Below are positions 25,225 to 35,534 of a DNA stretch of 64,000 nucleotides, piece by piece. Source of the stretch: Campylobacter armoricus (lineage in GTDB: Bacteria; Campylobacterota; Campylobacteria; Campylobacterales; Campylobacteraceae); the NCBI RefSeq assembly GCF_013372105.1, contig NZ_CP053825.1, positions 186,001-250,000 of the forward strand. The letters run 5' to 3'. A program made the translations under genes and the position numbers. Positions within the stretch are counted from its first letter, which is position 1; each line of letters starts with the position of its first letter. The notes beneath the pieces are model-generated. The model saw only the letters and a program-made list of their open reading frames with translations. It was not told the DNA's origin and ran no database searches.

Positions 25225-26592
25225 ATGCTAGATTTGATTTTTAGAGAGTATGATATAAGAGGACTTTACCCAAACGAATTGAATGAAAAAAGTGTAAAAG
25301 CCATAGGCTATGCTTTGGGTTTAGAAATGAGAGCAAGAGGTTGTGAGAAAATAAGTGTGGGTTATGATGCAAGATATAGCGCAAATGAACTTTTCAACTA
25401 TTTAATTAGTGGTTTAAATAAAGCTAATATGCAGGTATTTAACATAGGCTTAGCACCAACTCCTATGGGGTATTTTAGTTTATTTTTTGATGATATTTTT
25501 GATGCAAATATCATGATAACAGGCTCACACAATCCAAAAGAATACAATGGCTTTAAAATTACAATTAAAAAAGAAAGTTTTTTTGGTGCTGATTTGAAAA
25601 AACTTTCTTTAAAAGTGCAAGAGTATTTAGAACTTGAAATCAATGATGATTTAAGATATGAAAATTATGATATTAAGAGCTTGTATATAGACTTTTTAGT
25701 TAAGCATTTTTCACATCTTAAAAGCTATAAAGAAAAAATCATTATTGATTGTGCAAATGGAGCTACTGGAGTGATTATAAAGCCTTTGGTGGAAAAATTA
25801 AATCTTAATGCGCAAATTTTATTTGAAAATCCTGATGGAAATTTCCCAAATCACGCGCCCGATCCAACAGAGCTTGAAAATTTACACGCATTGCAAGTTG
25901 CATTAAAAGAAAATGAAAATGCAAAAATGGGCTTTGCTTTTGATGGAGATGGAGATCGTTTAGTAGTCGCAAGTAAAGATTATGTATTTAAGGGCGATGA
26001 GCTTTGCTATTTATTTGCTAAAAATATAAAAAATCCTAGAGTTTTAGGTGAAGTAAAATGCTCTAAAAATCTTTTCGATGAGGTAGCTAAATTTGGTTTT
26101 ATCATGATGGGTAAGACCGGACATTCTAATATTAAAAAAATGATGAAAGAGCAAAATATCGACATAGCAGCAGAGCTTAGTGGGCATATTTTCTTCAAAG
26201 ATAGATATTTTGGCTATGATGATGGAATTTATGCATTTTTAAGAACTTTAGAACTTTTAGTAAATGGTTTTGATATAGAAAAATTAGTTAAAGAGTTGCC
26301 AAAACTTTATGCAAGTGAAGAGATTAAGCTTAAAGTCAGTGAGGAAAATAAATTTCAAATCATAGAAAGATTTAAAGAAAAAGTAAAAGCAAATGCTTTT
26401 GAAAATGTGCTTGATTGTAATGAAATTGATGGAGTTAGAATCACCTTTAAAGAAGGCTGGGCACTTTTGCGTGCTTCTAATACAAGTCCATATCTTATCA
26501 TGCGTACTGAAGCTACAAGTGCTGAATTTAAAGACTTTTTGGAATTAAGAGTAAAAGAACTTTTTGAAGAAATTATAAAAGAGCTTGCATAA
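25225..26592 (+). CDS. Phosphomannomutase/phosphoglucomutase
   Basis: Moves phosphate between C6 and C1 of mannose or glucose for sugar-nucleotide synthesis. The 455-residue protein has all four alpha-phosphohexomutase signatures: catalytic serine in TGSHNP near residue 97, metal loop DGDGDR near 239, sugar loop AELSGH near 314 and phosphate loop RASNTSPYLIMRTEA near 414. Closest in kind to AlgC/ManB. It overlaps the preceding gene's transcription unit and converges with tilS, sharing 20 bases of coding sequence. Confidence 0.92.
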   Translation: MLDLIFREYDIRGLYPNELNEKSVKAIGYALGLEMRARGCEKISVGYDARYSANELFNYLISGLNKANMQVFNIGLAPTPMGYFSLFFDDIFDANIMITGSHNPKEYNGFKITIKKESFFGADLKKLSLKVQEYLELEINDDLRYENYDIKSLYIDFLVKHFSHLKSYKEKIIIDCANGATGVIIKPLVEKLNLNAQILFENPDGNFPNHAPDPTELENLHALQVALKENENAKMGFAFDGDGDRLVVASKDYVFKGDELCYLFAKNIKNPRVLGEVKCSKNLFDEVAKFGFIMMGKTGHSNIKKMMKEQNIDIAAELSGHIFFKDRYFGYDDGIYAFLRTLELLVNGFDIEKLVKELPKLYASEEIKLKVSEENKFQIIERFKEKVKANAFENVLDCNEIDGVRITFKEGWALLRASNTSPYLIMRTEATSAEFKDFLELRVKELFEEIIKELA

Positions 26593-27535
26593 GTTCTTTT
26601 ACATCAATATTTTTTGTGTATAAATATGCTCTTAAGAATTTAGGGATTTTTGCTTTTCTATAAATTTCTTTAAATTCTTTTGGCATTTTCTCACAACTTA
26701 CAAAAGGAAAAATCAAAGCTTTTTCTTGCATATAAACAATACCTATTTTATGAGAAATCACCCCATCGCTTTTTAATGCTTCTTGTCTTTGTTTAGCACT
26801 TAAAAGTACTCCAAGTTTTTTAAAACATTTTGCGATTAAGCTTTCATCTTTTTGAGTTATATAAATATTTTTAAATTCACAAATATTCTCTTCTTTTAAG
26901 TCTTTTTCTAGGTATTTAAAGCTTTTTTTTACTCCATTTGGATAAAGCTTTAAAAACTCATTAGCAAAATTTTTGCGTATGAAATTTCTAAAATATTTCT
27001 CATCATAATTACTCTCATCATGAAAATAAGTGATATTATTTTCTTTTAGGTAGTTTGAAATTTCTTCTTTTGGAGTTTCAAGCAAGGGTCTTATGATGGT
27101 AAAATATTTTCTTTTTTCAATATCTTTAAAACCAAGTAATTCTCTAAGCCCTGCACCTTTAGAAAACTGCATTAAGAACCATTCTAGTTTATCATTTAGA
27201 TGATGAGCTAATAAAAGATTGTCATAAGAGTGATTTTTGCAAAGTTTTTCAAAAAACTCATAACGCAAAGCTCTTGCATGGGCTTCGAAATTTTTTGTTA
27301 TTTTGGGTGCGGTTTTGATATAAATTTTTTTATGAAAACGCTTGGCTAATTTTTTAGCACTTTGCTCTTCTTTGTCGCTATTTTTGCGAGTTTTATAGTT
27401 TATAAAAGCAAGGTCAAAATCTATATTTTTTTCTAAAAGCATGAAAAATAAAGCACTAGAATCACTCCCATGAGAAAATGCTAAAAGATTTTTCCCCTGC
27501 TTTAAATGATTTAAATATTTGCTATCAATCATCAA
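26573..27535 (-). CDS. tilS: tRNA(Ile) lysidine synthetase
   Basis: Adds lysine to C34 of the CAU-anticodon tRNA-Ile so that it reads AUA. The 320-residue protein is a compact TilS with an N-terminal PP-loop ATPase domain. The loop reads [10 protein letters not shown] (near residues 19-28) rather than the usual SGGxDS, and [20 protein letters not shown] (near 107-126) carries the family tRNA/ATP site. The glycine-to-histidine change is odd but everything else fits. It overlaps rimO by 11 bases. Confidence 0.9.
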   Translation of the reverse strand: MMIDSKYLNHLKQGKNLLAFSHGSDSSALFFMLLEKNIDFDLAFINYKTRKNSDKEEQSAKKLAKRFHKKIYIKTAPKITKNFEAHARALRYEFFEKLCKNHSYDNLLLAHHLNDKLEWFLMQFSKGAGLRELLGFKDIEKRKYFTIIRPLLETPKEEISNYLKENNITYFHDESNYDEKYFRNFIRKNFANEFLKLYPNGVKKSFKYLEKDLKEENICEFKNIYITQKDESLIAKCFKKLGVLLSAKQRQEALKSDGVISHKIGIVYMQEKALIFPFVSCEKMPKEFKEIYRKAKIPKFLRAYLYTKNIDVKELMQALL

Positions 27536-28841
27536 GCTTTCTTAAGGCTTTGGCAATAAGTTTTTTATCTAAGCTCTGCGTAATTTCACACTCATAAAGC
27601 TCACCCATTTCTAAATCGCTACAATCACTTTCATTGATGAGAATTTCTCCGTCTATATTTCTATCCCAACGAATATCTTTTGCACCGATGAAAAATTCTC
27701 CTTCAGAGCTTTGACCTTCACAAAATGCTAAGGTTTTTTTACCAACTTGTTGATTAAAGCTTTTTTCTATGCATTCATCTACGATTTTTTCTATCACTTT
27801 TAATCTTGCATTGATGGTTTTACTAGGAATTTGTTCCATGTCAAAAGCTGCAGTATCTTCTTCTTTAGAATAAGCAAAGACACTAATTCTATCAAAACCA
27901 AATTCTTTTATAAAAGCACATAATTCTTCAAAATCCTCATTACTCTCTCCAGGGTGTCCTACTATAAAACCTGTGCGTAAAAATGAATTTGGGGCTTGTT
28001 TCATTAAATTTAAAAGTTCGATTAATTTAGCTTTGTTAGCCCCGCGTTTCATGATTTTAAGCATATTGTCACTGATGTGTTGCAAAGGCATATCAAAATA
28101 ATTTACAAAAACTTTTGATTGAATGATTTTTTCTATCACTTCTTTGCTAATGCTTGTTGGATATAGATATAAAATTCTAGCAGCTTTTATACCTTGGATA
28201 TTTTCTATAGCTTCAATAAGCTTTAAAAGCCCATCTTTTTGGCCTTGATCAAATAAATACGAGCTTGTATCTTGAGCGATAAAAGAAAAATCTTTATAAC
28301 CTTTACTAACAAGTTCTTTTACTTCATTTATAATGCTTTTTAAATTTCTTGATTTGAGTTTGCCTTTAAAACTTGGTATGGCACAAAATGAGCATTTTTG
28401 ATTACACCCTTCAGCTATTTTGATAAAAGCATGATAATTTGATCCAGTAATCACACGATTTGTGTTTTCATCTTGCAAGTAAGTAGAAGTTGAAAAAAGA
28501 TTAGTTTTTTTAAGTATCATTTCATCGATTTTTTCATAATCTCCTACACCGGTAAAAAGATCAACTTCAGGTAGTTCTTTCATCAATTCTTCGCGGTAGC
28601 GTTGCATTAAGCATCCTGTTACAACCAAGAGGGAATCTTTTTTTCTTTGCTCATGTAAATCTAAAATCGCATTTATGCTTTCTTTTTTAGCGCTATCTAT
28701 AAAACCACAGGTATTTACAATTAAAACATCAGCCATACTTGGTTCATCACAAATTTCATAATTACTCAATCTTCCAAGCATAATTTCACTATCAACTAAA
28801 TTTTTATTACAACCTAACGACATTAAAAAAAGTTTTGGCAT
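27525..28841 (-). CDS. rimO: Ribosomal protein S12 methylthiotransferase
   Basis: Radical SAM enzyme that methylthiolates an aspartate of ribosomal protein S12. The 438-residue protein has the UPF0004 domain with the first cluster (Cys10, the Cys in NTCGF near 46 and GCLMQR near 78), the radical SAM motif CNQKCSFC near 145-152 and a C-terminal TRAM domain (about 370-435). [18 protein letters not shown] is the RimO/MiaB family signature. It is divergent from prfB across a 74-bp gap to the chosen prfB start. Confidence 0.95.
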   Translation of the reverse strand: MPKLFLMSLGCNKNLVDSEIMLGRLSNYEICDEPSMADVLIVNTCGFIDSAKKESINAILDLHEQRKKDSLLVVTGCLMQRYREELMKELPEVDLFTGVGDYEKIDEMILKKTNLFSTSTYLQDENTNRVITGSNYHAFIKIAEGCNQKCSFCAIPSFKGKLKSRNLKSIINEVKELVSKGYKDFSFIAQDTSSYLFDQGQKDGLLKLIEAIENIQGIKAARILYLYPTSISKEVIEKIIQSKVFVNYFDMPLQHISDNMLKIMKRGANKAKLIELLNLMKQAPNSFLRTGFIVGHPGESNEDFEELCAFIKEFGFDRISVFAYSKEEDTAAFDMEQIPSKTINARLKVIEKIVDECIEKSFNQQVGKKTLAFCEGQSSEGEFFIGAKDIRWDRNIDGEILINESDCSDLEMGELYECEITQSLDKKLIAKALRKLDD

Positions 28842-28915
28842 ATTTCTCGCTTTAAATAATTTATTTTGCTAAAATTATGAGATTAAATTATATCAAAATT
28901 AGAAAGAAAATTTTT

Positions 28916-30010
28916 ATGGATAATTATGAATACAGCGAACTTTTAAAAAAATTAAAAAATAAAGTTGGAAATATAGCTTCTATTATTAAACCTGAGGAGA
29001 TAAAAGCAAGATTAAAAGAAATAGAAAATTTAGAAAATTCTCCTTCTTTTTGGAGCGATGTAAAACAAGCAGGAGTAATTGGAAAAGAAAAAACTAAAAT
29101 TTCAAATTTACTTAAAAATTATGAAACTGCTTTTAATGCCTTAAATGATGCAAGCGAGCTTTTTGATCTAGCAAATAGTGAAAATGATTTAGATACCATA
29201 GAAGCTTTATTTGAAGATGCAAATAAGCTAGAAGATCTTATTGTAAATCTTGAAATTTCTATGCTTTTAAGCGGAGAAAATGATGGCAAAAATGCCATAG
29301 TTTCTATCCATCCAGGAGCTGGTGGAACAGAAAGTAATGACTGGGCAAGTATGCTTTATAGGATGTATTTAAGATTTTGCGAAAGAGAAGGTTTTAAGGT
29401 AGAAACGCTTGATTTTCAAGAAGGCGAAGAAGCAGGATTAAAAGATGTAAGTTTTTTAGTAAAAGGTGAAAATGCTTATGGGTATTTAAAAGCTGAAAAT
29501 GGAATTCATCGTTTAGTAAGAACTTCTCCTTTTGATAGTGCGGGGCGTCGTCATACGAGTTTTTCTAGTGTGATGGTTTCTCCTGAACTTGATGATGATA
29601 TAGAAATAGAAATTGAAGAAAAAGATATAAGGATAGATTATTATAGAGCAAGCGGAGCAGGTGGACAGCATGTTAATAAAACAGAATCAGCTGTGCGTAT
29701 CACGCATATGCCAAGTGGTATAGTAGTGCAATGTCAAAATGATAGAAGTCAGCATAAAAATAAAGCCACAGCCTTTAAAATGCTAAAATCACGCCTTTAT
29801 GAGCTTGAACTTATGAAACAACAAGATGAAGCAAATTCGAGTGAAAAAAGTGAAATAGGCTGGGGTCATCAAATTCGCTCTTATGTTCTTTTTCCTTATC
29901 AACAAGTTAAAGATACACGCTCAAATGAGGCATTTTCACAGGTTGATAATATCTTAGATGGAGATATTAAAAAAATCATAGAAGGTGTTTTAATAGCACA
30001 AAAAGCATAA
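28916..30010 (+). CDS. prfB: Peptide chain release factor 2
   Basis: Releases peptides at UGA and UAA codons. The 364-residue product has the stop-recognition SPF motif (TSPFDSAG near 205) and the catalytic GGQ ([12 protein letters not shown] near 246). I chose ATG at 28916 ([10 protein letters not shown]), which matches family N-termini; an in-frame ATG 39 bases upstream adds an unlikely leader. The reading frame is continuous, with no in-frame TGA near codon 25, so the autoregulatory frameshift of E. coli is absent. Confidence 0.94.
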   Translation: MDNYEYSELLKKLKNKVGNIASIIKPEEIKARLKEIENLENSPSFWSDVKQAGVIGKEKTKISNLLKNYETAFNALNDASELFDLANSENDLDTIEALFEDANKLEDLIVNLEISMLLSGENDGKNAIVSIHPGAGGTESNDWASMLYRMYLRFCEREGFKVETLDFQEGEEAGLKDVSFLVKGENAYGYLKAENGIHRLVRTSPFDSAGRRHTSFSSVMVSPELDDDIEIEIEEKDIRIDYYRASGAGGQHVNKTESAVRITHMPSGIVVQCQNDRSQHKNKATAFKMLKSRLYELELMKQQDEANSSEKSEIGWGHQIRSYVLFPYQQVKDTRSNEAFSQVDNILDGDIKKIIEGVLIAQKA

Positions 30011-30035
30011 GATTAATACTACAAAAGGATATTAA

Positions 30036-30872
30036 ATGGAAAAAATTCTAGTTTGTGTGGATGTTTTAGAGCCTTGTAGGGATAGTTTGTATTATGGAGT
30101 GTATTTAGCTAAAAAGCTAGATTTACCTTTAATGTTTTTATACACTATAGAGCCAAATTTTACTAATGCTGAATTAGCTTGTAGTTTTGGCATTGGTGCT
30201 AGTGGGTGTGTGATTGAAGATTTGGTAGAAGAGCAAAATCAAAAAAATGAAAGTCTTTTCAAAAAAGGAAAAAGAATTTTAGAAGAATTTTGTGCTTATG
30301 CAAAAGAACAAGGTGTAAAAGAATGCTTTAGCGTGCAAAGAGATGGAGATTTAGAAGATATTTTAAAAGAATATGATAATCAAATAAGATTAGCTATTGC
30401 AGGTTTAAAAGGTGGTGGCAAGAAAAATAAAATAGGCATTCATACTGAAGAATTAGTAAGAGCTTTAAATGTACCTATTTTACTTGTAAATTCCACATTT
30501 AAAGAGATAAAAAGTGTGATGATGGCTTACGATGGAAGTAATTTGGCTAAAAAGGCTATAGAGCAAGCTATTAAAAAGCCTATTTTTAAAGAAGCTAAGC
30601 GTTATGTGGTAAATGTATCCAAAGATGAAAAAGCTTCTTGTGAGTTATTAGCTCAAGTGAGTCAAATTTTTAAAGAAGCAAGTTTAAGTGTGCAAACACA
30701 GCACTTAAATGGCGATATTACTCAAGCATTGTTTGATTTTGGTGAGCAAAATGATATAGATTTGTTGATTATGGGAGCTTATTCACACCATTGGTTAAAA
30801 AGTATTTTATTTGGTAGTTTGACAAATGAGATTTTAACTAAAGCTAAAAAACCTTTATTATTGATACGATAA
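30036..30872 (+). CDS. Tandem universal stress protein
   Basis: A 278-residue protein with two UspA domains (about 1-150 and 155-278). The second ends in GAYSHHWLKSILFGSLTNEILTKAKKPLLLI, close to the ATP-binding G-2x-G-9x-G(S/T) signature; the first has GLKGGGKKNKIGIHTEELVRALNVPILLV. It probably senses energy or stress state in the cytoplasm. RBS AAAAGGATATTAA precedes the ATG. It lies 25 bases after prfB and is followed by a weak hairpin and a long non-coding stretch. Confidence 0.85.
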   Translation: MEKILVCVDVLEPCRDSLYYGVYLAKKLDLPLMFLYTIEPNFTNAELACSFGIGASGCVIEDLVEEQNQKNESLFKKGKRILEEFCAYAKEQGVKECFSVQRDGDLEDILKEYDNQIRLAIAGLKGGGKKNKIGIHTEELVRALNVPILLVNSTFKEIKSVMMAYDGSNLAKKAIEQAIKKPIFKEAKRYVVNVSKDEKASCELLAQVSQIFKEASLSVQTQHLNGDITQALFDFGEQNDIDLLIMGAYSHHWLKSILFGSLTNEILTKAKKPLLLIR

Positions 30873-31207
30873 AAATGTATTATCAAAGATTTTGAATTAT
30901 TTATTCATACATATTAAAAGATTCCAAACGATTTTTATTTGTTTGGATTTTGCTTATTATCTATGTAACTGAAAAATTACTTCTGAAATTTTATTTTTAA
31001 TTTTTAAATATCATTCTTATTATGTGGCTTAGCATTGATGTTTTTGTTTATAATATTTGAACTGCTTTTTAGTAGTAAGATTAATATTAAAAAAATTTCT
31101 ATTATTTTACGCTTATGTTTTTGATATGATTTGTGATAGAAATTTGTATTATTTTTCTTGTGATGTGGATAATTATAATAAAATGTTAATTACTACTCAA
31201 AAAATAA

Positions 31208-31303
31208 AATCTAGATATTATAAATTTACAAGAAAAATCACCTAGAAGTGTAATTTCAACTCTTATAAGAAATATTTATAATTTTTTGTTTGTTAAGCAA
31301 TGA
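31208..31303 (+). pseudogene. Possible decayed C-terminal coding remnant
   Basis: A 31-codon open stretch ending ...STLIRNIYNFLFVKQ then TGA, with protein-like composition but no start codon and stops in frame just upstream. A neighbouring frame (31090-31205) also reads protein-like (DMICDRNLYYFSCDVDNY). I cannot name the parent gene. Confidence 0.25.
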
Positions 31304-31486
31304 GTTAAAATCTCAAATTTAAAATAGAATTAAAGACTTAGTTGATATTTTAGTGAAGTTACTATACTAATGATAGGTTTTTTGGTGATGTAATATTAAT
31401 TGGTTTTTTGCTAAGAATATTTATAATATTTTCTAAGGATTTTAGAGCAAGTTATCAGATTATATTATAGTGTTTTGGATAATCAA

Positions 31487-31512
31487 ATAGGTAAGCCAAG
31501 TAGCTTACCTAT
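31487..31512 (-). terminator. Hairpin terminator of the DUF285 gene
   Basis: Perfect 10-bp stem ATAGGTAAGC / GCTTACCTAT (31487-31496 with 31503-31512), six-base loop, three bases beyond the stop codon of the minus-strand gene. The following T-run is short (TTTGATT). Confidence 0.6.
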
Positions 31513-31514
31513 GA

Positions 31515-32117
31515 TTAATATTTTAAGGCGTATTTGTTTTGAATTTCTTCATGGCCTAACATTTTTTGGATATTGCAATTTTTGTCAATATCTAATTTTT
31601 TAACATCATGATGAAAATTGGTGCAATTATGAAGTAAAAATGCCATCGTTTTTGCATTATGCACATCCCATCTTGATAAATCTTGATTAAATTGTTTGCA
31701 ATTTTCAAACATATGTGCCATTGTAATGGCATTATGCACATCCCAATTTTCAACCTTATGGTTAAATTTAATACAATTACAAAGCATATATTTTGTATCT
31801 TTTACATTAGACATATTCCAAGAAGATAAATCTTGATTAAATGCTTCACAATCAAAAAACATTCCTTCCATATTTTCAACATTTTTAACATTCCATTTTG
31901 AAATGTCGCTATTAAAATTTTTGCAACAATAAAACATATAAGACATATCTTTAACATTTGATACATTCCATTGTTCTATACCAGAAAAATCAGTTCTAGT
32001 GGAGTAATAGAACAAATAAGACATATCAGTAATTAAACTTACATCAATTTCGCTCAAAGCTATAAGCTCTTCTCTTACAAGGGCAACTAATTCATATTTT
32101 GATTTTGGCGTAAACAT
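31515..32117 (-). CDS. DUF285 (BspA-like) leucine-rich repeat protein without signal peptide
   Basis: A 200-residue protein whose residues about 45-180 are five repeats of 25 residues of the form [I/L]SxWxVxNVxxMxxMFxxCxxFNxD, the DUF285/BspA-like repeat known in Mycoplasma, Bacteroidetes and some Helicobacter/Campylobacter. I start at ATG 32117 because AAAAGGAGCTAAC precedes it; the longer frame to 32231 would add a hydrophobic AT-rich leader with no ribosome site. From this start no signal peptide is visible, unlike most surface BspA proteins. It is flanked by AT-rich non-coding DNA on both sides, suggesting acquisition. Confidence 0.8.
   Translation of the reverse strand: MFTPKSKYELVALVREELIALSEIDVSLITDMSYLFYYSTRTDFSGIEQWNVSNVKDMSYMFYCCKNFNSDISKWNVKNVENMEGMFFDCEAFNQDLSSWNMSNVKDTKYMLCNCIKFNHKVENWDVHNAITMAHMFENCKQFNQDLSRWDVHNAKTMAFLLHNCTNFHHDVKKLDIDKNCNIQKMLGHEEIQNKYALKY
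31654..31745 (-). repeat. Direct repeats inside the DUF285 gene
   Basis: The 17-mer GCATTATGCACATCCCA occurs at 31654-31670 and again at 31729-31745, exactly 75 bases apart, the length of one 25-residue protein repeat. This near-identity of adjacent units could allow gain or loss of units by recombination. Confidence 0.75.
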
Positions 32118-32307
32118 GTTAGCTCCTTTTATTAATATTTTCATTGTAATTATAATATTATTTAAATATAAAATATAAAAAAATAAATATAAAATTAATA
32201 AAATATAATTTATTGTATCATTTAGTAACATAAAGTAAAAAATATAAGAATAAAAATAAAATATTTAGTTTAAAATAAGAAAAATTATATAAATGAATAT
32301 TAATATT

Positions 32308-32331
32308 TATCCTAGTTTTTAAACTAGGATA
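32308..32331 (-). terminator. Hairpin after the YeiH-type exporter gene
   Basis: Inverted repeat with 11-bp arms (32308-32318 with 32321-32331) and a two-base centre, one base past the exporter stop codon on the minus strand. It is followed by AAATATTAATATTC, so it is only a fair intrinsic terminator. Confidence 0.5.
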
Positions 32332-32332
32332 G

Positions 32333-33376
32333 TTACATCAAAATATTGATAAGAAAAATCCCAGAAGCTATAAGCCATATAAAAAGTATAAATGCCATTA
32401 AGAAAGGTTTTAATCCTGCATTTTTTATAACATCTTTATGAATATTAACACCAAGTGCTACCATAGATATAGAAAGCAATAAAGTGTCTATAGTTTCAAT
32501 ATTTGATTTAATATGTTTTATAGCAAAAGGTGTGTTTAATATATCTAAAGAGCTAATAACACTTGCAACTAAAAATAATAGAGCAAAGTAAGGAATATTG
32601 TTTTTAATAGATATTTTTTCTTTTCCTTTGTTTAAAAATTTCAAAGAATAAAACGCTAAAAATATTAAAAAAGGAACTAGCATTAAAACTCTAATCATCT
32701 TTTCAATCACAGCACCATCGCCTGCTTTGATAGCTTCACCAGCTGCAACTGCGTGTGCAACTTCGTGTAAAGTAGCTCCCATAAAATATCCCATTTGTTC
32801 GGTATTAAAAAAATCAAACCAGCCAAGATTCCAAGCTAAAGGATATAAAAACATTCCCAAGGTTCCAAAAACTACAACGGTGCAAATTGCTACTCCAACT
32901 CTTGAGGATCCACCCTTTACTATGCTTTCACTTGCCATTACAGCAGCAGCCCCACATATACTTGAACCACTACTAATTAAAATACTCTCTTTTAAATCAA
33001 GTTTGAATAATTTTCCTAGGATAAGTCCTATAAAAAATGTAGAAAATACTATGATAAAAGCTAAAGTTATGCCTTCTAAACCTGCTTTTTGAATATCATT
33101 AAATGTAATTCTAAAACCATAAAGAATAATACCAAGCCTTAAAATTTCTTTAGTGGCAATACCCAAAACACCTGTTTTTTTTAGTAAATTTGCATTTTGG
33201 TGTGCAAAATTTCCTATTAAAGCTCCAAGACATACTGCTATAATCAACGCAGAAATCCCTATATTTTTAAAGAAGTTAAGCTGTGAAATGGCATAAGCAC
33301 AAAATGCTAAAACAAATAATAATAAAAACCCTTCAAATTTACGACCTTTGTATATTTTTTTATGTCTAGTATGCAT
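32333..33376 (-). CDS. YeiH/UPF0324 family membrane protein, putative sulfate/sulfonate exporter
   Basis: A 347-residue integral membrane protein with about ten hydrophobic helices and the family motif SGSSICGAAAVMA near residues 133-145, plus GATLHEVAHAVAAG near 201-214. The family is annotated as putative sulfate exporters, but transport is rarely proven. It is divergent from a LysR gene across 100 bp, the common arrangement for YeiH-YeiE pairs, so the LysR protein probably controls it. Position and pairing match Cj0999c-Cj1000 as I recall. Confidence 0.85.
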   Translation of the reverse strand: MHTRHKKIYKGRKFEGFLLLFVLAFCAYAISQLNFFKNIGISALIIAVCLGALIGNFAHQNANLLKKTGVLGIATKEILRLGIILYGFRITFNDIQKAGLEGITLAFIIVFSTFFIGLILGKLFKLDLKESILISSGSSICGAAAVMASESIVKGGSSRVGVAICTVVVFGTLGMFLYPLAWNLGWFDFFNTEQMGYFMGATLHEVAHAVAAGEAIKAGDGAVIEKMIRVLMLVPFLIFLAFYSLKFLNKGKEKISIKNNIPYFALLFLVASVISSLDILNTPFAIKHIKSNIETIDTLLLSISMVALGVNIHKDVIKNAGLKPFLMAFILFIWLIASGIFLINILM

Positions 33377-33476
33377 ATTTATCCTTTTGTTTTTTTATAA
33401 TTTTAGCTATTTTTTTATGATAAGAAAAATTAATTTTATTTGTTATAATGATTAAAAATATTTATCAAGGGAAATA

Positions 33477-34343
33477 ATGACTTTTAAACAAATTAAATAT
33501 TTTCAAGCTTTAAGTAAAAATTTGAATTTAAGAGCTTGTGCCAAAGAATTAAATATAACTCAATCTGCTTTGTCTTTAGCTATTTTTGAACTTGAAAAAA
33601 GTTTAAACACCAAGCTTTTTGATAGAAATGCTAAATTTTTAAGCTTAAATGAAAAAGGAAAGGTTTTTTTAAAACAAATCACACCTTTAATTTTAGAATT
33701 TGAGCGCATTGAAAAAATGATGCAAAATGATGAGAATTACGAGTTGAATATAAAAGTGAGCCAAAATATAGGAACTTTTTTAATGGCAAATGTTTTAAAT
33801 CATAAAAATGATAAGATTAAATTAGAATTATCTTTGGATAATAGTAAAAATATTATAAAAAGTGTTTTAGAAAAAGAGATTGATTTGGGTATTATTGAAG
33901 GAATTTGTAAAGATAAAGATTTAGAAAAAATCAAAATTTGTAATGATGAGCTTATAGTAGTTAGTCGTAATGAATTTAAAAATGAATGTTTTATTGATGA
34001 ATTGAAAAATTATCAATGGTTAAGTAGAGAAAAAGGTTCTGGAGCTAAAGAAGTTTTTTTAAGTGCCTTACCAAAAAATGTGACATTAAATTTAATATAT
34101 GAGCTAAATTCTACCGCTATGATTAAGGAATTAGTAAAAAAAGGAAATTTTTTAGCAGTATTGCCTAAATTTAGTGTCAAGGAAGAATTGGAAAATAAAA
34201 AATTATTTCAAGTGAGATTAAAAAATTTTAAAATTTCAAGGGAGCTTTTTATAATTTATCATAAAAACAAAGAGCTTAATGAAAATTTTTTAAATTTTTG
34301 TCAATTTTTATTAAAACAAATACAAAAAGATATTTTAGAATAA
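33477..34343 (+). CDS. LysR family transcriptional regulator
   Basis: A 288-residue protein with an N-terminal winged HTH (residues 1-60: [33 protein letters not shown]) and a C-terminal substrate-binding domain (about 88-285). It is likely a YeiE/CysL-type activator of the divergent exporter gene. RBS AAGGGAAATA precedes the ATG. Its last nine bases overlap the converging murD gene. The ligand is unknown; a sulfur compound is suggested only by the neighbour. Confidence 0.88.
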   Translation: MTFKQIKYFQALSKNLNLRACAKELNITQSALSLAIFELEKSLNTKLFDRNAKFLSLNEKGKVFLKQITPLILEFERIEKMMQNDENYELNIKVSQNIGTFLMANVLNHKNDKIKLELSLDNSKNIIKSVLEKEIDLGIIEGICKDKDLEKIKICNDELIVVSRNEFKNECFIDELKNYQWLSREKGSGAKEVFLSALPKNVTLNLIYELNSTAMIKELVKKGNFLAVLPKFSVKEELENKKLFQVRLKNFKISRELFIIYHKNKELNENFLNFCQFLLKQIQKDILE

Positions 34344-35534
34344 CTTTTTAATGCATTCTTTAAAAACATTACCTCTTTCTTCGTAGGACTTAAATTGATC
34401 TAAGCTCGCACAAGCAGGACTTAGCAAAGCCACTTCATTATTAGCTAGGTTTTGATTGATTTTTTCAACTGCATTAGGTAAAAATTCACAAAAATGTACT
34501 TTTAAGTTTGCATTTTTAGCATAATCTATCATTTTGTTTGTGCTTTTACCTATGGCATAAAGCTCTATGTTAAGATTTTTCATAAAAGAAAATAAAGTAC
34601 TTAAATCAACCCCTTTATCATCTCCTCCTATGATAAGATGAATTTTTTTATCTTTGTAGCGTTTTAGTGCTGCTAAAGTAGCATCAAGATTTGTTGCTTT
34701 GGTGTCATTTACCCAAAGTCTATTTTTGCAATCAAATATCTCTTCAAGTTTATTTTTTTCTATTTTAAACTCATTTAAAAGTTCATACGAACAACGATCA
34801 AGTATGATTTTTTCTATACTTAGTGCTATTATTGCATCTAGTAAAAAAGGAGTTTTGAAGTTAATTTTTTCAATATCAATTTGCATTTTTTTAGCTAAAT
34901 CTTGCTCATCTTCATAGCTTACAACATAGGCATGAGTTGGATAATTTTCGTATTTTTTGGGCAAAATTACAACATCATTTTCATTCATTCTATCAAGCAC
35001 GCTAAGTTTTGCTTGCTCGTAAGCTTTAAAAATCTTATGCCAAGAAAGATGATCTGGCGTAATAGGTAAAAGTGCGTAAATTTCAGGTTTGGCTATTTTG
35101 GTGTAAAAAAGCGAAAACGAGGAACTTTCTAAAATCCATAATTTTGCATTAGTATCCATTTGTGCTAAAGGGATTCCTATATTTGCCCCCATTTGTGCAT
35201 TGATATGTTTTAAGAGATGGTGCGACATTTGGGTAGTGGTAGTTTTGCCATTTGTACCACTTATCCAAACACTTTTTGGCATACCATCATAAAAAAAATC
35301 ATACTCGCTACTTAAATTTTTTGCTTGTTGTACAAGAAAATGATCATTAGGAAAACCAGGACTTGGTATTTCTAAATCACTCTTTAAAGGATCAAATTCA
35401 CAAGGTGGTAAAAGAGTATTTCCAAATTCATCTTTACTAATGCTTGTAAAATGATCATCATAAATATCGCAATTTCCAAAACGCTGTGCAAAAGCTTTGG
35501 TTGTTTTTCCGTATCCAAAAAGTGAAATTTTCAT
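34335..35534 (-). CDS. murD: UDP-N-acetylmuramoyl-L-alanine:D-glutamate ligase
   Basis: Adds D-glutamate to UDP-MurNAc-L-Ala in peptidoglycan synthesis. The 399-residue protein is shorter than E. coli MurD (438) but normal for Campylobacter. It shows the ATP-binding [10 protein letters not shown] near residues 92-101, LESSSFSL near 135, and the Mur ligase [11 protein letters not shown] near 255. It overlaps mraY by one base (ATGA-like junction), an unbroken mraY-murD pair detached from a larger mur cluster, as in C. jejuni. Confidence 0.95.
   Translation of the reverse strand: MKISLFGYGKTTKAFAQRFGNCDIYDDHFTSISKDEFGNTLLPPCEFDPLKSDLEIPSPGFPNDHFLVQQAKNLSSEYDFFYDGMPKSVWISGTNGKTTTTQMSHHLLKHINAQMGANIGIPLAQMDTNAKLWILESSSFSLFYTKIAKPEIYALLPITPDHLSWHKIFKAYEQAKLSVLDRMNENDVVILPKKYENYPTHAYVVSYEDEQDLAKKMQIDIEKINFKTPFLLDAIIALSIEKIILDRCSYELLNEFKIEKNKLEEIFDCKNRLWVNDTKATNLDATLAALKRYKDKKIHLIIGGDDKGVDLSTLFSFMKNLNIELYAIGKSTNKMIDYAKNANLKVHFCEFLPNAVEKINQNLANNEVALLSPACASLDQFKSYEERGNVFKECIKKLF

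Larger units (their letters stand above)
30873..31514. other. AT-rich gap without a convincing gene
   Basis: 642 bases with no gene I can support. A weak hairpin (7-bp arms 30923-30929 and 30941-30947, then TTTT) probably ends the universal stress gene. A 62-codon frame at 31057-31245 has no ribosome site and no recognisable product. A second stretch, open from 31208 to 31303 in another frame, ends IRNIYNFLFVKQ and looks like a protein C-terminus; together they may be remains of a decayed gene. A hairpin at 31487-31512 belongs to the next gene. Confidence 0.5.

Noticed and set aside
28877-28915. Upstream start for prfB
   Set aside because: It adds 13 basic residues not typical of RF2 and sits where the divergent rimO/prfB promoters should be.
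31057-31245. 62-codon open frame in the AT-rich gap
   Set aside because: No ribosome binding site, no recognisable domain, and it is what chance gives in such A+T-rich DNA; treated only as a possible gene remnant.
31654-31745. Regular 75-base spaced direct repeats as a CRISPR array
   Set aside because: The repeats lie inside the DUF285 coding frame and match its 25-residue protein period; units diverge and there are no cas genes.
32727-33092. 121-codon plus-strand frame opposite the YeiH-type gene
   Set aside because: Lies entirely within a well-supported membrane protein gene and shows no independent features.
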